Assembly: GCA_023446155.1 (NCBI GenBank) | Contig: JAEXIT010000005.1 | Location: 62,001-126,000 of the forward strand | Source of the DNA: Bacteroidota bacterium | Lineage (GTDB): Bacteria; Bacteroidota; Bacteroidia; Flavobacteriales; Flavobacteriaceae | Direction: 5' to 3' | DNA length: 64,000 nucleotides | Shown: piece by piece, positions 49,138 to 57,797 of the stretch | Position numbering within the stretch: the stretch's first letter is position 1 | Layout: the number at the start of each line of letters is the position of its first letter | Translations under genes and position numbers: made by a program | Notes under the pieces: generated by a model | Database searches by the model: none | What the model saw: only the letters and a program-made list of their open reading frames with translations | What the model was told of the DNA's origin: nothing

Positions 49138-50493
49138 TTAATCGTTGGTTTCGATTCCGAATTTTTCGATCCGGCGGTATAAAGCCGCCCGGGAAAGTCC
49201 TAACTCCTCAGCGGTTTTACTAATGTTGTACTGATGTTTTTGCAGTGTTTTTTCGATGGTTCGTTTTTCAAGATCGGACAATTGCAGGTCTTCTGCTGTG
49301 GCGTCCGGTTCGGAAATGGAAGTCAGATCCAGGTCGGAAGCCGTGATCGTCACATCGTCACAAAGGATTACCGCTCGCTCGATTCGGTTTTCCATTTCCC
49401 GGATGTTTCCGTTCCAACGATGCTTTTCCATATTTTCCAATGCTTTCTCCTGAAATTGCAATTCCTCCCGGCCATATTTTGCGGCCAATTGCGCCAATAA
49501 AAAATGGGCAAGTGGAATAATGTCCTCGTTTCGCTCGCGCAATGAGGGCAACGGAATCGTCATCGTATTGATCCGATAGAACAAATCTTCCCGGAAATTT
49601 TTTAAGGCGACCTCTTGTTTCAGATCGAGGTTGGTTGCGGTGATAATCCGCACGTTTAAAGGTCGGGCTTTGGCCTCGCCCAATCGGGTTACGGTTTTAT
49701 TCTGAATTACCTGTAGTAATTTGGATTGCAAATGCAATGGTACATTCCCGATTTCGTCCAGAAAAATCGTTCCGCCCTGTGCGGCTTCAAAACGTCCGGC
49801 GGTATCCGATTTAGCATCGGTAAAAGCACCCTTGGTATAACCGAACAGCTCGCTTTCAAAAATATTTTCGTTTAACGAACCGAGGTCAACCGCGATAAAA
49901 GGCTGGTCTTTTCGGTCGGAATGCCGGTGAATATAATCGGCAAACACATATTTTCCGGTTCCGTTTTCACCAAGGATAAGGACATTGGCATCCGTTTTGG
50001 CGACCTTGTCGGCAATGGTATACGCTTGTTTGATTCGGGGAGCCGTTCCAATAAAAACCGACTGACCGGTTTGAGGTTGCGACGGATTCTTTTTCTGATC
50101 CTTCCGACTTTGGGCTACGGCATTGTTGATCACGGTAAGCAATTTGTCGTTGTCCCAGGGTTTCATCACATAATCGAAAGCCCCGGATTTAAGCCCCTCG
50201 ACAGCTGTTTCCACCTTTCCGAAAGCCGTCATCAGTACAACCACCGTGTTTGGAGCCAGTAATTTAATTTCTTTTAACCAGTGAATACCTTCCCGTCCGT
50301 CTTCAAAACCGATACGGTAGTTCATATCCAAAAGAACCACATCAATAGGGTTATCAGCGAGTAATTGCACTAATTTTTTTGGGGAATTAGCGGTATGAAT
50401 GGTCTCAAAATGCTTTTTTAACAACAGTTTTGCCGCTAAAAGAATATCATCCTGATCGTCGATAATTAAAATCTGGGCTTGCTTTTTTTTCAT
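49138..50493 (-). CDS. NtrC-family sigma-54-dependent response regulator
   Basis: A 451-residue AAA+ activator (start MKKKQAQILIIDDQDD at 50493). Receiver with acceptor D56 in VVLLDMNYR, AAA+ domain with Walker A GENGTGK (175-181), the sigma-54 contact loop KGAFTDA (a common GAFTGA variant), Walker B GGTIFLDEIG, and a FIS-type HTH at the C-terminus (KTAEELGLSRAALYRRIEKF). It turns on sigma-54 promoters by ATP hydrolysis. rpoN is present in this window. Its likely target is the divergent efflux operon starting at 50641. Confidence 0.95.
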   Translation of the reverse strand: MKKKQAQILIIDDQDDILLAAKLLLKKHFETIHTANSPKKLVQLLADNPIDVVLLDMNYRIGFEDGREGIHWLKEIKLLAPNTVVVLMTAFGKVETAVEGLKSGAFDYVMKPWDNDKLLTVINNAVAQSRKDQKKNPSQPQTGQSVFIGTAPRIKQAYTIADKVAKTDANVLILGENGTGKYVFADYIHRHSDRKDQPFIAVDLGSLNENIFESELFGYTKGAFTDAKSDTAGRFEAAQGGTIFLDEIGNVPLHLQSKLLQVIQNKTVTRLGEAKARPLNVRIITATNLDLKQEVALKNFREDLFYRINTMTIPLPSLRERNEDIIPLAHFLLAQLAAKYGREELQFQEKALENMEKHRWNGNIREMENRIERAVILCDDVTITASDLDLTSISEPDATAEDLQLSDLEKRTIEKTLQKHQYNISKTAEELGLSRAALYRRIEKFGIETND

Positions 50494-50506
50494 GGCTGTT
50501 CGGTTT

Positions 50507-50524
50507 CGGACAAAAAAGTGTCCG
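50507..50524. promoter_or_regulatory. Candidate activator site upstream of the efflux operon
   Basis: Perfect inverted repeat CGGACA-N6-TGTCCG, 14 bp upstream of the regulator's start and about 117 bp before the adaptor gene. A further AAGTGT-N10-ACACTT symmetry overlaps it (50516-50537). Position and symmetry fit an NtrC-type upstream activating sequence that could also control the regulator itself. Confidence 0.55.
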
Positions 50525-50596
50525 ATACTGAACACTTCAAAATCATGGCGAATTATAAAACAATTGATAATCAGTAGGTTGTTGATTTTTAAAACA

Positions 50597-50612
50597 ATGG
50601 CACGAAATTGTC
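50597..50612 (+). promoter_or_regulatory. Candidate sigma-54 (-24/-12) promoter of the efflux operon
   Basis: TGGCACG-AAAT-TGTCT. The -24 part is a perfect match to TGGCACG; the -12 part (TTGCW) matches only at three of five places. It lies 29 bp upstream of the ATG at 50641 and 73 bp beyond the palindromic candidate activator site, a spacing normal for NtrC-type control. Confidence 0.55.
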
Positions 50613-50640
50613 TTTGTATATCGTATCAAAAAATCAAAAA

Positions 50641-51882
50641 ATGGATACAGTTATCACTCGTAAAAATAGAAAAAATAGCTATCGTATTGGGATAGTGCTA
50701 CTTTTTTTGATCGTTAGCTATTTTGCCTATTCCATGATTACAAAAGAAAAAAGCCTGAACATAAAACGAGACGAAGTTACTATCAAACCTGTGAGTAAAG
50801 CCTACTTTGAAGATTTTATTATTTTTCAGGCGAAAGTCGAACCGTTGCATTCTATTTTGATCAACATTATTGAAGGTGGTTCGGTACAGGAAATTTTTGT
50901 GGAAAACGGAGGACATGTCGAAAAAGGACAAGCATTGGCCAAATTGTATAACCCGAATACAGAGTTAAGCTACCTGACACAGGAGACATCAATGATTGAG
51001 CAAATCAACAACCTAAACAAAGCGCGATTGGATATCCGAAATCAGGAATTAAACCTCGCAAAAGACCTGATCGCGATCGAACACGATTATAATACGGCAA
51101 AACAGTTGTACGATCTTAACGAACGACTGTTTAAAAAAGGGATCATTGCCAAAAACGAATGGGAAACTACGCGGGAAGGCTTTCGTTACCAACAGGAGCG
51201 CAAGAATATCATTCAGCAAAGTATCCAAAAAGAAAAACAAACCAATCAGATTCAGATTCAGCAAATCAATCGTTCGATAGCTACGATGGAAAAAAGCCTT
51301 GATATTTTGCGAGGAAATAAAAAGAACTTTTTGATTACGGCACCATTATCCGGACGACTTTCTTCGTTTGAGCCGATTTTAGGTAAAAACTATCAGGCCG
51401 GAGAAAGTATCGGTAAGATTGATGTGATGCAAGGTTATAAACTACTTGCTAAAGTCGACGAATATTACCTGGAACGCGTGTCGGTTGGACAAAAAGGAAC
51501 AATCGAATACAAAGGGAAACAGCTTCCGGTACATATTGCCAAAGTAATCCCGGAAGTAAAAGAAGGTAAATTTCAGGTCGAACTGGATTTTGAAAACGCC
51601 AAAGAACTGGATCTAAAACAGGGATTAAGTTTTGGGGTGAAATTAATCCTTTCCGAAAGTCTTAAAACACTGGTGTTGCCCAAAGGGAGTTTTAATCAGG
51701 AAACTGCCGGTAGTTGGATCTTTGTGGTCAATGGTGATAAAGCTATCCGCCGTCCGATCAAGCTGGGTCGGGAAAATCCACTATATTTCGAAGTACTGGA
51801 AGGATTAAAAGACGGCGAAAAAGTAATCACCTCATCCTATCAGGATTACAAAGAAGTAGCGGTTTTACAATTTGAGAAGTAA
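50641..51882 (+). CDS. MacA/HlyD-type periplasmic adaptor protein
   Basis: A 413-residue protein (start MDTVITRKN; the TTG at 50608 lies inside the promoter). One N-terminal membrane helix (IGIVLLFLIVSYFAYS), a lipoyl-like region (GGSVQEIFVENGGHVEKGQALAKLYNP), a long coiled-coil hairpin (about 105-220), and a beta-barrel domain (PLSGRLSSFEPILGKNYQAGESIGKI). It links an inner-membrane ABC pump to an outer-membrane channel. Same operon as the ATPase and permease behind it; no TolC-like gene in the window. Confidence 0.9.
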   Translation: MDTVITRKNRKNSYRIGIVLLFLIVSYFAYSMITKEKSLNIKRDEVTIKPVSKAYFEDFIIFQAKVEPLHSILINIIEGGSVQEIFVENGGHVEKGQALAKLYNPNTELSYLTQETSMIEQINNLNKARLDIRNQELNLAKDLIAIEHDYNTAKQLYDLNERLFKKGIIAKNEWETTREGFRYQQERKNIIQQSIQKEKQTNQIQIQQINRSIATMEKSLDILRGNKKNFLITAPLSGRLSSFEPILGKNYQAGESIGKIDVMQGYKLLAKVDEYYLERVSVGQKGTIEYKGKQLPVHIAKVIPEVKEGKFQVELDFENAKELDLKQGLSFGVKLILSESLKTLVLPKGSFNQETAGSWIFVVNGDKAIRRPIKLGRENPLYFEVLEGLKDGEKVITSSYQDYKEVAVLQFEK

Positions 51883-51895
51883 AAAAGTACAATCG

Positions 51896-51906
51896 GACAA
51901 ATTGTC
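51896..51906. promoter_or_regulatory. Palindrome between adaptor and ATPase genes
   Basis: GACAA-A-TTGTC, preceded by CG so that CGGACA is repeated as in the site at 50507. It lies in the unusually long 140 bp gap before the ATPase gene. It may be a second regulator site or part of a processing signal. No -24/-12 box follows it. Confidence 0.35.
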
Positions 51907-52022
51907 TAAAATTATGGAATTAATAATAACTTTAACCGGACCATTTTCAAACCGGAGCAACAAAATACAAAAAACCGAAAGCGAAAAATCAAAAAAATCA
52001 ATCAATCAAAAAACGAACAGTT

Positions 52023-52736
52023 ATGATCAACATTCAGAATCTTTCTAAAGTTTTCCGGACAGAAGAAGTCGAAACAGCTGCATTACATCAGGTCGCGCTG
52101 CAAATAAACGAAGGCGATTTCATCTCCGTTATGGGACCCTCTGGTTGCGGAAAGTCGACCCTTTTACACATCATCGGGTTGCTGGACAGTGCTACCGGTG
52201 GCAGTTATCAACTGTCGGGACAGGAGATCATCGGATTAAAGGAAAATGAAAAAGCGAAGTTGCGCAAACAGCAAATCGGTTTTATTTTTCAGAACTTTAA
52301 CCTCATCGACGAACTGTCGGTATACGACAATATCGAGTTGCCGCTGATCTATAACAATGTGGGTAGTGCGGAACGTAAAAAACGAGTGGAAGCTATTGCC
52401 GAAAGGTTGTCACTTTCGCATCGTCTAAAACATTATCCGCAGCAACTTTCCGGAGGACAACAGCAACGGGTGGCTGTGGCGCGCGCTTTGATTACCAATC
52501 CAAAAATTATTCTGGCCGATGAGCCAACCGGTAACCTGGACAGCCGCAATGGAAATGAAGTAATGGAATTGCTAACCGATTTACACGCGAATGGCGCGAC
52601 TATTATGATGGTAACCCACTCCGATTATGACGCATCGTTTTCACAACGTACTATTTATATGAAAGACGGTGTGGTTCTCAGTGAAAAACAAAACGCCCGA
52701 AATGTAGATGTTTTGGTAGATGCCAAAGAAAATTAA
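52023..52736 (+). CDS. ABC transporter ATPase, MacB/LolD type
   Basis: A 237-residue ATPase with Walker A GPSGCGKST, Q-loop FQNFNL, signature LSGGQQQRVAVARAL, Walker B IILADEPTGNLD and switch His in VTHSD. This type powers macrolide-type efflux or lipoprotein release pumps. Second gene of the adaptor-ATPase-DUF2807-permease operon. Confidence 0.93.
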   Translation: MINIQNLSKVFRTEEVETAALHQVALQINEGDFISVMGPSGCGKSTLLHIIGLLDSATGGSYQLSGQEIIGLKENEKAKLRKQQIGFIFQNFNLIDELSVYDNIELPLIYNNVGSAERKKRVEAIAERLSLSHRLKHYPQQLSGGQQQRVAVARALITNPKIILADEPTGNLDSRNGNEVMELLTDLHANGATIMMVTHSDYDASFSQRTIYMKDGVVLSEKQNARNVDVLVDAKEN

Positions 52737-52766
52737 AACCAACCCTAACCTTAAAAAAGAAATACC

Positions 52767-53510
52767 ATGATACGAATTGTAATAGCCATGACCTTAAGTC
52801 TTATCGGGTTTGTATGCCAGGCACAGGTAAGCGAAAATAGAACGGTAGCCGCTTTCACAACGATAGAAGGATATACCGGAGTTGAAATACGTTTTACACA
52901 AAGCAAAACAGCCGGGATAAAAGTAACTTCCGATACGGCTGACAAAGTACAAATGATCACTACTGAAGTGAGCGGGGGTGTATTAAAAGTTAAAATAAAA
53001 TCGACTAAGGAAGTTAATAATTTTGAAACCGCACGGGTGGAGGTTTCGGGGCCGAATGTAACGCATTTCAAATTGGCTTCCGGAGCGAAAATGACCTTCG
53101 AGAATGACGTGGAAACAGCCAATGCACACGTTAGCCTTACGTCGGGAACTCAGTTGAATGGCAACATCAAATCGAAAAATGTACAGTTGGATATCAGTTC
53201 CGGATCGGCTTATAAAGGCGCTATTCAGGCAACGACGCTAAAAGCATCCTTATCGGGTGCCGGAAAAGCTACAATTACCGGAAAAGCTACCGAATTAAAA
53301 GTGGATGCAAAATCGGCATCGGTTTTGAAAGCCGGTGATCTGGACGCAAAATACGCCATCGTAGACGCAGCCAATGCTTCGAAAGTAACGGTGCGCGTAA
53401 CCGAAAAACTGGACGCATTTGCCAGTTCGGTAGCTGCAATCGACTATTACGGTAAGCCGAAAGCGGTTACGGCCGACAAAAAATCATTAGGAACCATTAC
53501 AGCAAAATAA
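52767..53510 (+). CDS. DUF2807 (head GIN domain) secreted protein
   Basis: A 247-residue protein with signal peptide (MIRIVIAMTLSLIGFVCQAQ) and a repetitive beta-strand body with Ser/Gly/Ala-rich turns (VSLTSGTQLNGNI, LDISSGSAYKGAI, LKASLSGAGKATI), typical of the DUF2807 adhesin-like beta-helix. Function unknown. It lies between the ATPase and permease of an efflux operon, only 2 bp before the permease, so it may be an envelope partner of the pump. Confidence 0.85.
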   Translation: MIRIVIAMTLSLIGFVCQAQVSENRTVAAFTTIEGYTGVEIRFTQSKTAGIKVTSDTADKVQMITTEVSGGVLKVKIKSTKEVNNFETARVEVSGPNVTHFKLASGAKMTFENDVETANAHVSLTSGTQLNGNIKSKNVQLDISSGSAYKGAIQATTLKASLSGAGKATITGKATELKVDAKSASVLKAGDLDAKYAIVDAANASKVTVRVTEKLDAFASSVAAIDYYGKPKAVTADKKSLGTITAK

Positions 53511-53512
53511 AG

Positions 53513-55915
53513 ATGATACAAAACTGGTTAAAAGTGTTTGTGTATCATTTTAAACAGCACAAACTGTTTTCCATACTCAATGTGTTGGGATTAAGTATCG
53601 GGATTTCCGGATTGATCTTCGCCATTCTGTATTGGAATGAGGAACATTCGTATAACGAGTGGAACCCTGAAAAAGACAAGGTTTATGAGGTGATCAACGA
53701 TTTAGGAGAATCGGGTAAATGGGCGTGGAATGTAGCGCCAACAGCTCCGATTCTGGAGGCATCTTCGAAAAATATTGAAAGTTACTGTTATTATACGGCA
53801 TGGTATTCGGAAGAAATTCTGAGCTATAATGGCAAAAAAGAAATGATTAAGAAAATTGGCGCTGCCGAAAGTAATTTCTTTTCGTATTTTCCTTTTGAAT
53901 TTATAGCCGGAAATCCAAAAACAGCGATACAGGATCAAAGCAGTATAGCCGTGTCGGAAGCCGTTTCGAAACTGTTTTTTAAGGATGAAAACCCGATAGG
54001 AAAACAACTTATTTACGATGGGAAACCCTACGCGGTAAGAGGTGTTTATCGAATTCCAGGTAAATCGTCGATGGCGCCTGATGTGATGCTGTATTTAAAA
54101 ATGGATAAAAACAGCGAAAGTTGGGGTGATTTTAACTACGGATTGATGTTAAAAGTCAATTCGCCCGAAAAAGCCGCTGCGGTTGCTAAAGAAATCGAAA
54201 CCATTTACTACGAACATCGCATCCGGAAAGAGGCCAAAAATCTGGGAATTTCGGAACAGGATTTTATTAAAAAATATGGAAAAATTACCGTAAGTCTGAC
54301 ATCGTTGGCCAAAGCAAGATTGGGCGATCAGATCAGCGGTTTGGTGGAAGGAAAAGGAAATTATCAGTTTTTGTTAATCATGATGGGGCTTTCGGTGTTA
54401 ATTCTGGTGTTATCGATCGTGAATTATGTTAATCTGGCAACCGCCAATGCGATTAAAAGAGCCAAAGAAATCGGTATTCGTAAGATTATCGGAGCGACCA
54501 AAAAACAAATTGTCTGGCAGTTTATTTTCGAAACGGTACTGGTGGTATGTGTCGCGTTAATTTTGTCGCTAATGATTGTGGAACTGACCTTGCCGTATTA
54601 CAATTCCTTTTTACAAAAAGACCTGCAACTGATTGGAAGCCAGTTTTGTTTGCAATTGCTGCTGATCGTTGTGGTCGTAATCGCATTAGCCGGTATATTT
54701 CCATCGGTATATGTATCGAATTTTGAAACCTTAAAAGTACTGAAAGGTAACTTTGGACGAAGTAAAAACGGAGTATGGCTTCGAAACGGAATGCTGATTC
54801 TTCAGTTTTGCATCGCGACCTTTTTTATTATCGGTTCGTATATCGTATATCAACAGGTTAATTATATGACTAATAAGGAGTTGGGGTATAAGGGGGATCA
54901 GGTTCTTACGATTCCGTATCGCTCGAAAAGAGATGGCGCTGATTATGAACGATACAAAACGATACAACAGGAATTGCAAAAAATAAAAGGTATTACGGGA
55001 GTGGGGGCCGGAACATTTAATTTTTCAGGGAACGGCGCTACATCTTCTACCGGTTTTACGTATAACGATAATCCGATTCAGGCACAAAACATGGGGGTCG
55101 ATTTCGATTTGCTTAAAATGCTAAATATAAAATTGCTCCAAGGTCGGGAATTGAAGCCGGAATTGGCTTCTGATACTGTTAGCACAATGTTGATTAATAA
55201 AACAACCTGGGAAAAGATGGGCGAGAAAGATCCCGTTGGAAAAGAAATCGAATGGAACGGCCAGAAATTAAAAGTTGTAGGGATCGTCGATGATTTCCAT
55301 TTGTTCGGGTTACAGCGAAAAATACCGCCTATGGTTTTCTTTCATATTAAAACCATTCCGTGGATGCAAACCAATATCAACAGGATTTATATAAAAGTGG
55401 ATCCGAAAAATATGGATCAGACGATTGCCGGTCTGGAGAAATTCTGGACGCAGAAAGTCGATACCGAATATCCGTTCAAATACGATTTTGTCGATAAAGA
55501 ATACGCCCGGACGTATGAAACCTATGTCAAACAACGCAATCTGTTTTCGCTGCTCAATATTGTGGTGATCACGATTGCCTTATTCGGATTGTTTGCACTG
55601 GCATCCTATTCTATTGAAAGACGGATCAAAGAAATTGCAATCCGCAGAACACTGGGGGCTGAAACCGGAATGCTGCTTAAAAACCTATCAACACAATACA
55701 TTGTTTTCTGTATAATCGGTTTTATTCTGGCGGCAATGCCGGCCTATTACCTGCTCAATAAATGGTTGGAAGATTTTGCTTTCCGGATTTCGATTACCGT
55801 CTTGCCATTTATTATTGGTTTTGTGGTCTTATTGGTGCTCACATTGCTCATCGTACTTTCGAAGGCTTATCAGGCCACGAGAATCGATATTCTGAAATAT
55901 CTGAAATACGAATAA
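53513..55915 (+). CDS. MacB/FtsX-type ABC permease
   Basis: An 800-residue inner-membrane permease of the double-FtsX layout: N-terminal helix (LFSILNVLGLSIGISGLIFAIL), a MacB-type periplasmic domain (about 50-240), three helices (FtsX, KEIGIRKIIGATKKQIVWQF), a second periplasmic part, and a second FtsX set near the C-terminus (KEIAIRRTLGAE). It completes the pump with the ATPase at 52023. Substrate unknown: antibiotics, lipids or peptides are possible. A terminator follows. Confidence 0.9.
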   Translation: MIQNWLKVFVYHFKQHKLFSILNVLGLSIGISGLIFAILYWNEEHSYNEWNPEKDKVYEVINDLGESGKWAWNVAPTAPILEASSKNIESYCYYTAWYSEEILSYNGKKEMIKKIGAAESNFFSYFPFEFIAGNPKTAIQDQSSIAVSEAVSKLFFKDENPIGKQLIYDGKPYAVRGVYRIPGKSSMAPDVMLYLKMDKNSESWGDFNYGLMLKVNSPEKAAAVAKEIETIYYEHRIRKEAKNLGISEQDFIKKYGKITVSLTSLAKARLGDQISGLVEGKGNYQFLLIMMGLSVLILVLSIVNYVNLATANAIKRAKEIGIRKIIGATKKQIVWQFIFETVLVVCVALILSLMIVELTLPYYNSFLQKDLQLIGSQFCLQLLLIVVVVIALAGIFPSVYVSNFETLKVLKGNFGRSKNGVWLRNGMLILQFCIATFFIIGSYIVYQQVNYMTNKELGYKGDQVLTIPYRSKRDGADYERYKTIQQELQKIKGITGVGAGTFNFSGNGATSSTGFTYNDNPIQAQNMGVDFDLLKMLNIKLLQGRELKPELASDTVSTMLINKTTWEKMGEKDPVGKEIEWNGQKLKVVGIVDDFHLFGLQRKIPPMVFFHIKTIPWMQTNINRIYIKVDPKNMDQTIAGLEKFWTQKVDTEYPFKYDFVDKEYARTYETYVKQRNLFSLLNIVVITIALFGLFALASYSIERRIKEIAIRRTLGAETGMLLKNLSTQYIVFCIIGFILAAMPAYYLLNKWLEDFAFRISITVLPFIIGFVVLLVLTLLIVLSKAYQATRIDILKYLKYE

Positions 55916-55941
55916 TTCACTTTGATTTTATACTACCTTTT

Positions 55942-55978
55942 GCTGCAATCGGACTTGTTTCGGTTGCAGCATTTTTTT
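55942..55978 (+). terminator. Terminator of the efflux operon
   Basis: Stem GCTGCAA (55942-55948) and TTGCAGC (55964-55970) with a 15-base loop, followed by ATTTTTTT. 27 bp past the permease stop. Confidence 0.85.
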
Positions 55979-56253
55979 ACAATAACCGTTGCAAAAGCGA
56001 TAGCGCCGACCTGAAAATTGAATTTTAAAAAACATTTTCGGAATTTAATCGGAAATTCTCCAAAAACTAAGCCGGCGGCAACCGGCGGGAACTACTGTTA
56101 TAGTGCCGAATTGAGGACTTTTGCATTCAGAGTGTAAAGCGAAGCTATTGCGCGATAAACAAATACAATTCTTTATCTTTATTTTAAGAACTTTTCATCT
56201 TATCTTTGTAACATAAAGTCAGTCTTAATAAACGACTTAAAGCGAATAAAATA
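55979..56253. other. Intergenic stretch with a GC-rich repeat and a promoter
   Basis: No ORF of coding character. A GC-rich spot carries CCGGCGG twice (56072-56078 and 56082-56088) with CAA between, in otherwise AT-rich sequence; it also forms GCCGG/CCGGC. A TATCTTTG promoter box for the mrp unit is at 56201-56208. Confidence 0.5.
56201..56208 (+). promoter_or_regulatory. Promoter -7 element for the mrp-nifU unit
   Basis: TATCTTTG, an exact TAnnTTTG match, 46 bp upstream of the ATG at 56254. Confidence 0.6.
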
Positions 56254-57384
56254 ATGAAATTAGACAGGAAAGAAATTCTTAAAGCATTGGAAACGATCTC
56301 CATTGCCGGAGAAGGTAAAAATATGGTAGAAAGCGGTGCGGTACAAAACGTAATCACTTTCGGAGATGAAGTAGTAGTGGATTTATTATTGCACAGCCCG
56401 GCGTTGCACATCAAAAAACGCGCGGAGGTGGACATTATGAAAGTGATCCATGAAAAAATATACGATAAGGCAAAAATCAAAGTAAATATAAAAGTTGAAG
56501 CACCGGAAAAACCGGAGATCAAAGGCAAATCGATTCCGGGAATCAGCAATATTATCGCTGTTTCGTCTGGAAAAGGAGGTGTTGGAAAATCGACTATTAC
56601 GGCCAATCTTGCAGTAACGCTGGCAAATATGGGCTTTAAGGTGGGGGTTTTGGATGCGGATATCTACGGACCATCAATGCCGATTATGTTTGACGTGGAA
56701 AAAGCACGTCCGATTTCGGTTGAGGTTGACGGAAAATCCAAAATGAAACCGATCCAAAGCTATGGTGTTGAATTATTGTCGATCGGATTTTTTACCAGTC
56801 CGGATCAGGCGGTAATCTGGAGAGGACCAATGGCTTCGAAAGCGTTAAATCAGATGATTTTTGATGCCGATTGGGGGGAACTGGATTTTATGTTGTTGGA
56901 CTTACCACCGGGAACAGGCGATATCCACCTGTCGTTAATGCAATCGCTTCCAATTACCGGAGCGGTAGTGGTCAGTACGCCTCAGGCGGTGGCTTTGGCC
57001 GATGCCAAAAAAGGAGTGGCAATGTTCCAGGCCGAAAGTATCAATGTACCGGTTTTGGGAATCATCGAAAACATGGCCTATTTTACACCGGATGAATTGC
57101 CGGAAAACAAATATTATATCTTCGGAAAAGAAGGCGCCAAAAACCTGGCAGAAGATTTACAAGTACCTTTCTTAGGAGAAGTTCCAATTGTACAAAGCAT
57201 TCGTGAAGCAGGCGATTACGGTCGTCCGGCAGCCCTGCAAACGGCTACGCCAATCGAAAAAGCATTTGAAGAACTGGCGCGTTCCGTAGTACAGGAAGTA
57301 GTAGACAGAAATGAAAGTCTGCCACCTACAGAAGCAATAAAAATTACCACGATGGCTGGATGTTCAGCTGTAAAAAAGAAATAA
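56254..57384 (+). CDS. Mrp/ApbC-type Fe-S cluster carrier ATPase
   Basis: A 376-residue cytoplasmic P-loop ATPase. N-terminal DUF59 domain (1-80), then the deviant Walker A SGKGGVGKST (105-114), LLDLPPGTGDIHL, and ENMAYFTPDE. Mrp proteins carry Fe-S clusters to targets. The usual CxxC that holds the cluster, after ENM, is not visible here (TPDELPENKYY instead); the only late Cys is in MAGCSAVKKK at the end. Followed after 1 bp by a NifU-like gene, supporting the Fe-S role. Confidence 0.9.
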   Translation: MKLDRKEILKALETISIAGEGKNMVESGAVQNVITFGDEVVVDLLLHSPALHIKKRAEVDIMKVIHEKIYDKAKIKVNIKVEAPEKPEIKGKSIPGISNIIAVSSGKGGVGKSTITANLAVTLANMGFKVGVLDADIYGPSMPIMFDVEKARPISVEVDGKSKMKPIQSYGVELLSIGFFTSPDQAVIWRGPMASKALNQMIFDADWGELDFMLLDLPPGTGDIHLSLMQSLPITGAVVVSTPQAVALADAKKGVAMFQAESINVPVLGIIENMAYFTPDELPENKYYIFGKEGAKNLAEDLQVPFLGEVPIVQSIREAGDYGRPAALQTATPIEKAFEELARSVVQEVVDRNESLPPTEAIKITTMAGCSAVKKK

Positions 57385-57385
57385 A

Positions 57386-57625
57386 ATGACAACAGAAGAA
57401 ATCAAACTAAACGTTGAAAGAGCACTGGAAGAAATTCGTCCGTTCTTAAATTCGGATGGTGGCGATATTACCCTTATCGAAATTGAAGACGATAAGCACG
57501 TAAAAGTTCGCCTTGAAGGTGCCTGCACGGCTTGTAGCGTAAACCAAATGACGTTGCGCGCCGGTGTGGAAACTACGATCAAAAAATATGTGCCGCAGAT
57601 CGAAACTGTGGTTAACGTAGCATAA
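57386..57625 (+). CDS. NifU C-terminal-like Fe-S scaffold
   Basis: A 79-residue NifU-domain protein with the cluster-binding CxxC at C47 and C50 (GACTACSVNQMTL). It assembles or hands over Fe-S clusters. Coupled to the Mrp gene, with a terminator behind. Short form, as in many Bacteroidota. Confidence 0.93.
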   Translation: MTTEEIKLNVERALEEIRPFLNSDGGDITLIEIEDDKHVKVRLEGACTACSVNQMTLRAGVETTIKKYVPQIETVVNVA

Positions 57626-57640
57626 ATTCAGGATACAGTA

Positions 57641-57676
57641 CCCGGCTTTTGAAATACAGAAGCTGGGACTTTTTTT
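57641..57676 (+). terminator. Terminator of the mrp-nifU unit
   Basis: Stem CCCGGCTT (57641-57648) and AAGCTGGG (57660-57667) with one G-T pair, followed by ACTTTTTTT. 16 bp past the stop. Confidence 0.8.
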
Positions 57677-57797
57677 GTCTTCAGGATTTTTCCTGACAGG
57701 CTATATAATGCCTTCCATCGTTAGATTTCTTGATATTTGTCATAGAACAAGAAAATAATTCGAGGGACATTTGTGTCCTTAATTAATCCATTACGTA

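Noticed and set aside
50608..50640. TTG start of the adaptor gene
   Set aside because: It would lie within the candidate sigma-54 promoter, and the ATG at 50641 begins a standard adaptor N-terminus.
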